From SHZL01 sp031362985 (lineage in GTDB: Bacteria; Pseudomonadota; Gammaproteobacteria; Xanthomonadales; SZUA-36): a DNA stretch of 64,000 nt. The notes beneath the pieces are model-generated. The model did not search any database. It had not been told where the DNA came from and saw nothing but the letters and a program-made list of their open reading frames with translations. Every line of letters starts with the position of its first letter. Position 1 is the first letter of the stretch. This document shows positions 53,591 through 61,364 of this stretch, piece after piece. The stretch lies in NCBI GenBank assembly GCA_031362985.1, contig JANLTO010000027.1, positions 5,611 through 69,610 on the forward strand. Direction: 5' to 3'. Position numbers and translations under genes: made by a program.

Positions 53591-54012
53591 ACTTCTGTCT
53601 CCAGGCCAAATTTGTGCAACAAGCCAAGCACACGATTCTTTACTTCCTCACGCGTGGTGCGGAACTGCCGCATGATGTCGTCCTCCGTGCCAGTGGCTTT
53701 GGCCGGATCGGACAAAGGCCAGTGAATTTTAGGTTTGCCGGGCGGCAACACCGGGCACATTTCGTCGGCATGCCCGCACACCGTCACCACGAGGTCCGCC
53801 GCATCCAGCATGTCCGGCGTGACCACGGTGGACTGCTGGGCAGAAATATCCACACCCGCCTCGGCCATCACCGCAATGGCCCGCGGGTTCTTGCCATGCG
53901 CTTCAATTCCGGCTGAATGTACTTCGAGATTCGTGCCAGCAAAGTGCTTCGCCCAACCCTCGGCCATCTGCGAACGACAGGAGTTTCCGGTGCAAAGAAA
54001 AAGAATGTTCAT
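53587..54012 (-). CDS. arsC: Arsenate reductase, low-molecular-weight phosphatase type
   Basis: 141 residues. P-loop FLCTGNSCRSQMAEGW (C-x5-R: CTGNSCR) at residues about 6-13, the catalytic Asp in the C-terminal LSDPAKATG, and additional cysteines (TVCGHADEMCPVLPPG) as in thioredoxin-coupled ArsC. Reduces arsenate to arsenite for ACR3. First gene of the pair; no arsR regulator is visible within the window. Confidence 0.92.
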   Translation of the reverse strand: MNILFLCTGNSCRSQMAEGWAKHFAGTNLEVHSAGIEAHGKNPRAIAVMAEAGVDISAQQSTVVTPDMLDAADLVVTVCGHADEMCPVLPPGKPKIHWPLSDPAKATGTEDDIMRQFRTTREEVKNRVLGLLHKFGLETEV

Positions 54013-54013
54013 C

Positions 54014-54039
54014 GCTTAGGGTCCATGCTTAGGGTCCAT
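54014..54039. repeat. 13-bp tandem duplication just upstream of arsC
   Basis: gcttagggtccat occurs twice in succession (54014-54026, 54027-54039), beginning 2 bp outside the arsC start codon. It covers the ribosome-binding region on the minus strand. Confidence 0.8.
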
Positions 54040-54431
54040 GAAATTAGGATATTCTCCGTTTGTAGCAGAATTATGACTCAGGGAAGCTGTGATTAATGCC
54101 GATTTCGGCCGCTTGCGGCCATCCCTCGGCAAAGCTTCCGCTCCTGCTCACGCCCCTTGCCTACATCCATGTAGGCAACTGCTCCTGCGTCGTCTAAAGG
54201 CGCCTACTCTTGGTACCCTACCTCCTGCATCCCTGCAGTCGTGGCCTTCGCGGCACCGGTGCATGGCCCAGGCCAGTTTCTCGACCGGTACCCGGTCTCA
54301 CCTTCTCCTTGCACAATGTTATTCCCGCAAAGGAACGTCACCCCGGGGCGAGAATGATCAGGAACAAAGGTCATCCCGGACTTGATCCGGGATCCACCGC
54401 TTATGCAGCGGAATGGATCCCGGCTCGGGGG
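54040..54431. other. Intergenic region between arsC and the tandem repeats
   Basis: No credible gene. Contains several palindromes: gcctacatccatgtaggc (54159-54176, 8-bp stem), similar in style to the inner part of the 8756-9020 repeats. Around 54370-54440 there are sequences of the type catcccggacttgatccggg and tcccggctcgggggccggga, a dispersed repeat that reappears near 63115. Confidence 0.5.
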
Positions 54432-54554
54432 CCGGGATGACGGATTTCAGTGAGCCTTCGGCCTTTGGCCGGGATGACGGATTTCAGTGGGCCTTCGGCC
54501 TTTGGCCGGGATGACGGATTTCAGCGGGCCTTCGGCCCTTGGCCGGACTGACGG
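54432..54554. repeat. 37-bp tandem repeat, three copies plus a partial one
   Basis: Units at 54432-54468, 54469-54505 and 54506-54542 begin ccgggatgacggatttcag and contain ccttcggcc; they differ at few positions. A 12-bp partial copy follows to 54554. There are no spacers, so this is not a CRISPR array. Confidence 0.92.
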
Positions 54555-54614
54555 AATAAATCAGAGCTTCCTCAATACTCAAGCCGCTGAAAATAATGCC
54601 GCTGAAAATAATGA

Positions 54615-54643
54615 TTGACATCATTTTTGCCCTATGTTCGAAT
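54615..54643 (+). promoter_or_regulatory. Probable promoter of the ilvD-leu-ilvA operon
   Basis: TTGACA (54615-54620), 17-bp spacer, TCGAAT (54638-54643; four of six). It would start the RNA near 54650, 24 nt before the leader-peptide ATG. Confidence 0.45.
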
Positions 54644-54673
54644 CGAACCATGCGCACCACCTGCAATGATTCG

Positions 54674-54799
54674 ATGATCAATGCCCGCCACACCGGTGGG
54701 TGTGCTGTTGCGCCACTGCCGACCCTTGGGCTGGACCTGCTGGCTCCCTGCTCGCTACTTGCGCTTCTAATTATCGGCAGAGGTGCGGGAACAGGCTAA
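54674..54799 (+). CDS. Leader peptide of the branched-chain amino-acid operon
   Basis: 41 residues from ATG 54674 to TAA 54797-54799. The second half is unusually rich in Leu and Ile: TLGLDLLAPCSLLALLIIGRG. The codons just before the attenuator stem are CTA CTT GCG CTT CTA ATT ATC (54755-54775), i.e. four leucines and two isoleucines within seven codons. This is the expected sensor for leucine and isoleucine supply by ribosome stalling. The start codon has no strong ribosome-binding site and an in-frame ATG at 54650 is possible. The peptide itself has no expected function. Confidence 0.72.
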   Translation: MINARHTGGCAVAPLPTLGLDLLAPCSLLALLIIGRGAGTG

Positions 54800-54854
54800 G
54801 CAATACCCTAATTAACCTGAAAAACCCGCACCAAGAAAGTGCGGGTTTTTTTTT
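54711..54854 (+). promoter_or_regulatory. Transcription attenuator upstream of ilvD
   Basis: Segment 1 (54711-54722) can pair with segment 2 (54774-54785): ctgccga/tcggcag, then four more pairs beyond an A-A mismatch. Segment 2 (ggtgcggg, 54782-54789) also pairs perfectly with segment 3 (cccgcacc, 54825-54832), the antiterminator. Segment 3 overlaps the left arm of the terminator at 54822-54848. When a ribosome stalls at the Leu/Ile codons, segment 2-3 pairing would prevent termination. Structure from sequence; regulation is inferred. Confidence 0.72.
54822..54854 (+). terminator. Attenuator terminator before ilvD
   Basis: AAACCCGCAC (54822-54831) pairs perfectly with GTGCGGGTTT (54839-54848), loop CAAGAAA, followed by TTTTTT. 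A strong intrinsic terminator 22 bp before the ilvD start codon, which makes sense only as a regulated one. Confidence 0.92.
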
Positions 54855-54876
54855 CACCAAGGAAGAAACAGACAAC

Positions 54877-56568
54877 ATGCGCAGTGACCAAATCAAGAAA
54901 GGACCAGACCGTGCACCCGCGCGGGCCATGTTGCGAGCCACCGGCTTGGGTGATAAAGAAATTGCTCAGCCGCTGATCGCTATCGTCAACACCTGGTCAG
55001 ATATCACTCCGTGCAACGCGCATTTGCGCGAACTGGCTGAACCCCTGAAGGCAGGCATTCGCGCTGCCGGCGGAACGCCCATCGAATTTGGCAGCATCGT
55101 GGTATCGGATGGCATTTCCATGGGCTCGGAAGGCATGAAGTGTTCGCTGATGTCACGCGAACTGATTGCGGATTCCATTGAACTCGTCACCCGCGGGCAT
55201 TGCCTCGACGGGGTGGTGGCGCTGGTCGGTTGCGACAAGACCATCCCCGCCGGCGCCATGGCGCTGGCCCGCCTTGATGTTCCCGGCATGGTCATTTATG
55301 GCGGGTCCATCATGCCCGGTCACCACCGCGGCATTCCCATTACCATACAGGATGTGTTCCAGGCGGTAGGCGCGCACGCTGCAGGCAAGATCGACACGGC
55401 CGAGCTTACCGAGATAGAGAAAGAGGCCTGCCCGGGCGCCGGCGCCTGCGGCGGCCAGTTCACCGCCAATACCATGGCCATGGCGCTGACCGCGCTGGGT
55501 CTGTCACCCATGGGCGTCAATGACATTCCTGCCATCCACCCGGACAAGGCACAGGCGATGCATGACTGCGGCATGCGCGTGGTGCAACAGGTGCGCGAAG
55601 GCCAGAGCCCACGCAGCATGGTGAGCCATGAGTCCCTGCGCAATGCGGCCACCGTGGTCACGGCAACCGCGGGCTCGACCAATGCCGTACTGCACCTGTT
55701 GGCCATCGCGCGCGAGGCCGGTGTTGATTTTGATATTGATGAGTTCGACGAAATCTCGCGCAAGACACCCATCATCGCCGACCTCAAACCGGCCGGTCGT
55801 TTCATGGCGCCGGATCTGTTTACAGCAGGCGGCACGCCGCTGGTGATCAACCGCCTCAGGCAAGCCGGTCTGCTGATCGATACCGCCACCGTCAGCGGCC
55901 GCAGCCTGTTCGATGAATGCGCTGACCGCAGCGAAACGCCCGGCCAGGAAGTGATCGTGGCGTTCGATCGGCCGATCAAACCCCGCGGCGGATTTGGCAT
56001 CCTGTATGGCAACCTGGCGCCTGAGGGTTGCGTGGCCAAGCTGGCCGGGCATGGCGAGTTTGCTTTTACCGGGCCCGCGCGCGTGTATGAAGGTGAACAG
56101 GAAGCATTCGCTGCGGTGCAGGCGCGCACGATCAATGCCGGGGATGTCATCGTGATTCGCAACGAAGGCCCCTGCGGCGGCCCGGGTATGCGCGAGATGC
56201 TGGCGGTGACCGCCGCGCTGGTTGGCCAGGGCCTGGATACTTCGGTTGCCCTGATGACCGACGGCCGCTTCAGTGGCGCCACCTATGGCTTCATGGTAGG
56301 CCATGTCGCGCCCGAAGCCGCGAGTGGTGGTCCCATAGCGCTGCTGCGCGAGGGCGACATGATCACCATTGACGTAGATCAGCGCCGGGTTTACACCGAT
56401 GCCGACCTCGAAGCACGCCGTGCCGATTGGAAACCACGGCCACGGCAATACACCTCCGGCGCCCTGGCCAAGTATGCCTACCTGGTGTCCTCGGCGTCCA
56501 AAGGTGCCGTTACCGCTTTTCCGCCTGCGCCGCGAGAGAGTCTCCCGGCAAAAAAATCCAAAGTCTGA
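54877..56568 (+). CDS. ilvD: Dihydroxy-acid dehydratase
   Basis: 563 residues from ATG 54877 (MRSDQIKKGPDRAPARAMLRATG), with AAGGAAG at 54859. Dehydrates dihydroxy acids to the 2-oxo acids in valine and isoleucine synthesis. Iron-sulfur ligand and active-site motifs: PCNAHLRELA, GCDKTIPAGAMALARLDVP, ACPGAGACGGQFTANTMAM, and RNEGPCGGPGMREML near the end with the GRFSGATYGFMVGHVAPEA block. The open frame continues upstream through the leader region, but that part is non-conserved. First structural gene of the operon; it is separated from leuA by 21 bp. Confidence 0.96.
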   Translation: MRSDQIKKGPDRAPARAMLRATGLGDKEIAQPLIAIVNTWSDITPCNAHLRELAEPLKAGIRAAGGTPIEFGSIVVSDGISMGSEGMKCSLMSRELIADSIELVTRGHCLDGVVALVGCDKTIPAGAMALARLDVPGMVIYGGSIMPGHHRGIPITIQDVFQAVGAHAAGKIDTAELTEIEKEACPGAGACGGQFTANTMAMALTALGLSPMGVNDIPAIHPDKAQAMHDCGMRVVQQVREGQSPRSMVSHESLRNAATVVTATAGSTNAVLHLLAIAREAGVDFDIDEFDEISRKTPIIADLKPAGRFMAPDLFTAGGTPLVINRLRQAGLLIDTATVSGRSLFDECADRSETPGQEVIVAFDRPIKPRGGFGILYGNLAPEGCVAKLAGHGEFAFTGPARVYEGEQEAFAAVQARTINAGDVIVIRNEGPCGGPGMREMLAVTAALVGQGLDTSVALMTDGRFSGATYGFMVGHVAPEAASGGPIALLREGDMITIDVDQRRVYTDADLEARRADWKPRPRQYTSGALAKYAYLVSSASKGAVTAFPPAPRESLPAKKSKV

Positions 56569-56589
56569 ATCCTGACTGGAGCCAATACC

Positions 56590-58179
56590 ATGAATGCCCC
56601 AATGAATGCCCCTATGAACACTCCCGGCGACAATTACGTACACATATTCGACACCACTTTGCGCGACGGCGAACAATCCCCGGGCTGTTCCATGAACGTG
56701 CCGGAAAAACTACAGATTGCGCGAGTGCTGGATGAACTCGGTGTGGACGTGATCGAGGCCGGCTTTCCGGCAGCTTCCGATGGCGACTTCGAATCCGTCA
56801 AGGCTGTGGGTGACCTGGGCTTGAACGCCGTGATCTGCGGCCTGTCCCGCACCCGCACCAGCGATATCGAGGCAGTTGCCCGTTCACTGGAAACGGCAAA
56901 GAACAAACGCCTGCACATTTTCCTCGCCACCAGCCCGATCCATCGCGAGCATAAGTTGAAGATGAGCAAGCAGCAGATCATCGATGACATGACCACGGCA
57001 GTGATTTATGGTCGGCAGTGGTTTGATGATATCGAGGTCACGGCCGAAGACGCAGGCCGCACCGAGCTCGATTTCCTGGTGGACTACTTCCAGGCAGCCA
57101 TCGACGCGGGTGCACGGGTGCTCAACGTGCCCGATACGGTGGGCTATGTAACGCCGACTGAGATCCAGCGGCAATTCCTCCACTTGAGTGCTCATCTGCG
57201 CAAGCCGGATTCAGTGATCCTGAGTGCGCATTGCCACAATGACCTCGGGCTGGCGGTAGCCAACAGCCTCGGTGCCATCGAAGGTGGCGCACGGCAGGTG
57301 GAGTGCACCATCAACGGCATCGGCGAGCGAGCGGGCAACTGCTCACTGGAAGAAGTGGTCATGGCATTGCGCACCCGCCACGACCGCTATCAAATGCGTA
57401 CCGGCATCGATACCACCAGGCTCTACCCGGCCAGCCGCGTGGTGAGCTCCGTGACCGGGTCACAGGTCCAGCCCAACAAGGCTATTGTTGGCCGCAATGC
57501 CTTTGCCCACGAGGCCGGCATTCACCAGGATGGAGTTCTCAAGCACGCCGAAACGTACGAAATCATGCGCCCCGTGGATGTCGGCGTACCCGAAAACAGC
57601 CTCGTGCTGGGCAAGCACAGCGGACGCCATGCTTTCCGCGATCGCCTGGAATCACTGGGTTATGGTGTTGACCAGGACGTGCTGGAAGTCTTGTTTGTGA
57701 AGTTCAAGCAACTGGCCGACCGGAAAAAAAGCGTATACGACGAAGACATCGAGGCGCTGGTCCTGGGCACGAATCACAGCGGTCCCTGGCATCTCGATGC
57801 CATCTCTATTCACACCGAGGTGGACAATACCGACCAGTCTGCCGAAGCCAGCCTGAAACTGCGTTTCGACGGTGCGGCACCACGCATCTTCAGCGGCCGT
57901 GGCGATGGCCCGGTCAACGCGATTGTGAATGCCATAAAGCTGATCATGAATGAAGAATTGCACGTGGAAGAATTCCAGGTCAGCGCCGTGTCCAGCGGCA
58001 GTGATGCACAGGGCCGCGCAGTGGTTCGTGCCACCATCGGAGCCAGCCGTTACCAGGGCACGGGTGTCTCCACCGACATCGTTGAGGCCTCGGCGCAGGC
58101 ACTGGTGACCATCATGAACCGGCATCATCAACATCAGGGCAAAAGCACCGCCGAGCCCCAATTGAAAGCGGCGGTGTGA
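56590..58179 (+). CDS. leuA: 2-isopropylmalate synthase
   Basis: 529 residues. The N-terminus has a repeated start (MNAPMNAPMNTPGDN) before the conserved VHIFDTTLRDGEQSPGCSM, so one of the later ATGs could also be used; GGAG lies upstream of the first. Catalytic TIM barrel with HCHNDLGLAVANSLGAIEGGARQVECTINGIGERAGN, and the C-terminal leucine-binding regulatory domain (VEEFQVSAVSSGSDAQGRAVVRA). Joins acetyl-CoA and 2-ketoisovalerate, the committed step of leucine synthesis, and is expected to be feedback-inhibited by leucine. Confidence 0.96.
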   Translation: MNAPMNAPMNTPGDNYVHIFDTTLRDGEQSPGCSMNVPEKLQIARVLDELGVDVIEAGFPAASDGDFESVKAVGDLGLNAVICGLSRTRTSDIEAVARSLETAKNKRLHIFLATSPIHREHKLKMSKQQIIDDMTTAVIYGRQWFDDIEVTAEDAGRTELDFLVDYFQAAIDAGARVLNVPDTVGYVTPTEIQRQFLHLSAHLRKPDSVILSAHCHNDLGLAVANSLGAIEGGARQVECTINGIGERAGNCSLEEVVMALRTRHDRYQMRTGIDTTRLYPASRVVSSVTGSQVQPNKAIVGRNAFAHEAGIHQDGVLKHAETYEIMRPVDVGVPENSLVLGKHSGRHAFRDRLESLGYGVDQDVLEVLFVKFKQLADRKKSVYDEDIEALVLGTNHSGPWHLDAISIHTEVDNTDQSAEASLKLRFDGAAPRIFSGRGDGPVNAIVNAIKLIMNEELHVEEFQVSAVSSGSDAQGRAVVRATIGASRYQGTGVSTDIVEASAQALVTIMNRHHQHQGKSTAEPQLKAAV

Positions 58180-58184
58180 TCAGC

Positions 58185-59666
58185 ATGCCCACGCTGTTTG
58201 AAAAAATCTGGCAGAGGCATGTAGTGCGCGAAGAATCGGCACCGGGCGGTGATGGCGCCCCGGCCATCCTGTACATCGACCTGCACCTGTTGCATGAAGT
58301 CACCACGCCACAGGCCTTCTCCGAACTCAGGAGTCGCGGCCTGAACGTGCGGCGGCCGGACCGCTGCCTGGCAACCATCGACCATTCCACCCCCACCCTG
58401 CCGGCCGATGCGAACGGAAATTATCCCTACGTCACCGACCAGGCCCGCGAGCAGGTTGAAACGTTTTACCGCAACTGCGCGGATTTCGGCATAGAACTGC
58501 ACGGTTGGGGCAGTCCGAACCGCGGCATCGTTCATGTCATCGGCCCGGAGTTGGGCGCAACCCAACCCGGCATGACCATCGTCTGCGGCGACAGCCATAC
58601 CGCCACCCACGGTGCGTTTGGTGCACTGGCATTTGGCATTGGCACAACCGAAGTGGGCCATGTGCTGGCCACCCAATGCCTGCTGCAGAGCAAGCCCGCA
58701 ACGCTGGGTATTCAAATTGAAGGTGAACTTGGCCGCGGGGTTTCCGCCAAGGATGTGATCCTGCACGTGATCGGCACTATTGGTGTCGATGGCGGCACCG
58801 GTTCTGTAATCGAATACTTCGGCAGCACCGTGCGCGCCATGGACATGGAAAGCCGCATGACAATGTGCAACATGTCGATTGAATGCGGCGCGCGCGCCGG
58901 CATGGTGGCGCCGGACGAGGTGACGTTTGCCTACCTCAAGGGGCGGCCGATGGCGCCTGCAGGTGCTGCTTGGGATCGCGCCATTGCCGACTGGAAAACT
59001 CTGGCGAACAGCCCGGAAAGCAACACAGGCTCTGCTTTCGACCGCTTGGTAAAAATCGATGCAGGCCAAATACAGCCCAGCGTGACCTGGGGGACTCACC
59101 CCGGCATGGTCATCCCGATCAACGGCATGGTGCCAGGCCGCGACCAGTCACCCAACGAAGATGCCCACGACTACATGCAGCTCGCCGGTGGCACTCCGCT
59201 GGTTGGAGAGCATGTGGACATCGTGTTTATTGGCAGCTGCACCAATTCACGCCTTGGCGACTTGCGCTCAGCTGCCTCCATCATGCAAAACCGCAAGGTC
59301 GCCGCCGGTACGCGCATGCTGGTCGTGCCCGGTTCCGAACAGGTACGGGCGGCTGCGGAAAAGGAAGGCCTGCACCGGATATTCCTCGAGGCGGGGGCCG
59401 AATGGCGTGAGCCAGGTTGCTCCATGTGCATTGGCATGAACGGTGATATTGCCCAACCCGGAGAATTGGTAGTGAGTACCAGCAACCGTAACTTCAAGGG
59501 ACGCCAGGGACGCAATGCGCGCACTGTGTTGGCCAGCCCGCTGACTGCTGCGGCCTGCGCGGTTGCAGGCCATGTCACGGACCCCAGGCCTTTTCTGGAA
59601 AATGGGCTCATGTTGGAAACTGGGCCTGAGCCGGAAAATCGTCCAGTGATGGAGGCGCGGTCATGA
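58185..59666 (+). CDS. leuC: 3-isopropylmalate dehydratase, large subunit
   Basis: 493 residues from ATG 58185; GTG 58176, overlapping the leuA stop, is possible. Aconitase-superfamily enzyme with a [4Fe-4S] cluster. Conserved: IVCGDSHTATHGAFGALAFGIGTTEVGHVLATQCL, VFIGSCTNSRLGDLRSAA (first Cys ligand) and GCSMCIGMNGD (two more). Slightly longer than E. coli LeuC (466), mostly at the C-terminus (NGLMLETGPEPENRPVMEARS). Works with LeuD; ATGA overlap at 59663-59666. Confidence 0.96.
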   Translation: MPTLFEKIWQRHVVREESAPGGDGAPAILYIDLHLLHEVTTPQAFSELRSRGLNVRRPDRCLATIDHSTPTLPADANGNYPYVTDQAREQVETFYRNCADFGIELHGWGSPNRGIVHVIGPELGATQPGMTIVCGDSHTATHGAFGALAFGIGTTEVGHVLATQCLLQSKPATLGIQIEGELGRGVSAKDVILHVIGTIGVDGGTGSVIEYFGSTVRAMDMESRMTMCNMSIECGARAGMVAPDEVTFAYLKGRPMAPAGAAWDRAIADWKTLANSPESNTGSAFDRLVKIDAGQIQPSVTWGTHPGMVIPINGMVPGRDQSPNEDAHDYMQLAGGTPLVGEHVDIVFIGSCTNSRLGDLRSAASIMQNRKVAAGTRMLVVPGSEQVRAAAEKEGLHRIFLEAGAEWREPGCSMCIGMNGDIAQPGELVVSTSNRNFKGRQGRNARTVLASPLTAAACAVAGHVTDPRPFLENGLMLETGPEPENRPVMEARS

Positions 59667-60268
59667 GCAACAAAAACTCTGCAAAGGCCGCGGGAATTAT
59701 TCAATCCCGTACCCTGAACCTGTTATTCGATAACATCGACACTGACCAGATTATCCCGGCACAATTCCTCACCACCACCGAACGCGAAGGGCTGGGCAGA
59801 TTCTGTTTCTACCACTGGCGTTTTAACCCGGATGGCAGTTCCAAGGCGGAGCATCCCTTAATGCACCATGTGCCCTCGGAGCACCAAGTCCTGGTGGCAG
59901 GTCCCAACTTTGGCTGTGGATCATCCCGCGAGCATGCGCCCTGGGCCTTGATGGACCTGGGCTTTCGCGCGGTAATCAGCACCCGCTTTGCCGATATCTT
60001 CCGCAACAATTCCATCAAGAACGGCCTGCTGCCGGTGGTAATGGAACAAAGCGTGGTGGAGTTTCTACTGGCTCATCCGAACCACCCGGTGCGCATTGAC
60101 ATTGCGGCGGGCAAGCTGGAAGTGAGTGAACTTGGCACCTTCAGTTTCCCGCTGGACCCTTTTGCTGCCTACTGCCTGGCTCAGGGCATCGACCAACTGG
60201 ATTTCCTTAAACTAAAGGACACGGACATCACCCGGTATGAAAACGCCAGCAGTTCCCATAACCGTTAA
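59663..60268 (+). CDS. leuD: 3-isopropylmalate dehydratase, small subunit
   Basis: 201 residues. Swivelling domain of the isomerase: LLFDNIDTDQIIPAQFL, GPNFGCGSSREHAPWAL and ISTRFADIFRNNSIKNGLLPV. Forms the heterodimer with LeuC. Its 3' end overlaps leuB by 32 bp, unusually long for this operon. Confidence 0.96.
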   Translation: MSNKNSAKAAGIIQSRTLNLLFDNIDTDQIIPAQFLTTTEREGLGRFCFYHWRFNPDGSSKAEHPLMHHVPSEHQVLVAGPNFGCGSSREHAPWALMDLGFRAVISTRFADIFRNNSIKNGLLPVVMEQSVVEFLLAHPNHPVRIDIAAGKLEVSELGTFSFPLDPFAAYCLAQGIDQLDFLKLKDTDITRYENASSSHNR

Positions 60269-61358
60269 GCATTACCGCGTTGCGGCGCTGCCCGGAGACG
60301 GCGTAGGCGTCGAAGTGTATGCCGCGGCAGAAGAAGTGCTCGCGGTGATCCGCGAGCTTTTTTCTATCGACATAGCACTTGATGAACAGCTCATCGGAGG
60401 GGCTGCAGTCGACGCCACCGGCGACCCGTTACCACCGGCAACCATCGCTGCCTGCCGTGCAGCCGATGCCATCTTGCTGGGTGCGGTGGGCGGCCCCAAG
60501 TGGGACGGCAACACCGCTGCGCAAAGGCCGGAAAAAGGACTCTTGCGCCTGCGTTCCGAATTTGGCCTGTTCTGCAATCTTCGACCGGTGGTCACTCATC
60601 CGGCCCTGCACCAGTTCTCACCGCTGAAAGCGGAAAAACTCGCCAACGTAGATCTGCTGATCGTGCGTGAGCTTACCGGTGGTATCTATTTCGGCGAAAG
60701 AAGGCGCGATGCTGATTCAGCCCACGACGTGTGCAGCTATACCCGGGCCGAAATCGAGCGGGTAACGCGTAAAGCCTGCCAGTTGGCGCTGTTGCGCGAT
60801 GGCCGTGTAACCCAGGTCGACAAGGCCAATGTGCTGGAAACTTCGCGCCTTTGGCGTGAAGTAGTCGCGCAGGTGGTGGCCGAAGAATTTCCCACCATAA
60901 GGCTGGACAACATGCTGGTCGATTCCGCTGCCATGCATCTTCTGACCCGCCCCGGTGATTTTGACGTGCTGCTCACGGAGAATCTGTTCGGCGATATTTT
61001 GTCCGACGAAGCATCCATGTTGTGTGGCTCCATGGGCCTGCTACCTTCCGCTTCCTTGCGCGAGGACCGTTTCGGCCTGTATGAGCCGGTGCATGGATCG
61101 GCTCCGGATATTGCCGGCAAGGGCATTGCCAACCCTTATGCCATGTTTCTTTCCGTGGCACTGATGTTGCGTTACTCCCTGTCCTGCCCCGCCGTCGCTG
61201 ATGCGCTGGAACAAGCCATTTTCCAGTGTTGGGAAAGCGGCGTGCTGACCCAGGACCTGGTGAAGAACGGTTGCACTACCGCGCAAGTGACTGCGGCGGT
61301 GTGTGAGCATCTCGCTACTGCCACTGCCCAACATCAAGCAATCAGTGGCGGGCAATAA
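60237..61358 (+). CDS. leuB: 3-isopropylmalate dehydrogenase
   Basis: 373 residues. NAD-dependent oxidative decarboxylation to 2-ketoisocaproate. Motifs: VAALPGDGVGVEVYA, LLGAVGGPKWDGN, RPEKGLLRLRSEFGLFCNLRPV, VRELTGGIYFGERRRD and the LLTENLFGDILSDEASML region with the metal-binding aspartates. The typical C-terminal YEPVHGSAPDIAGKGIANP is intact. Starts inside leuD (overlap 32 bp). Confidence 0.96.
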   Translation: MKTPAVPITVKHYRVAALPGDGVGVEVYAAAEEVLAVIRELFSIDIALDEQLIGGAAVDATGDPLPPATIAACRAADAILLGAVGGPKWDGNTAAQRPEKGLLRLRSEFGLFCNLRPVVTHPALHQFSPLKAEKLANVDLLIVRELTGGIYFGERRRDADSAHDVCSYTRAEIERVTRKACQLALLRDGRVTQVDKANVLETSRLWREVVAQVVAEEFPTIRLDNMLVDSAAMHLLTRPGDFDVLLTENLFGDILSDEASMLCGSMGLLPSASLREDRFGLYEPVHGSAPDIAGKGIANPYAMFLSVALMLRYSLSCPAVADALEQAIFQCWESGVLTQDLVKNGCTTAQVTAAVCEHLATATAQHQAISGGQ

Positions 61359-61364
61359 GCACAC

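Noticed and set aside
54432..54554. Possible CRISPR array
   Set aside because: Units follow each other without unique spacers and no cas genes are present; it is a simple tandem repeat.
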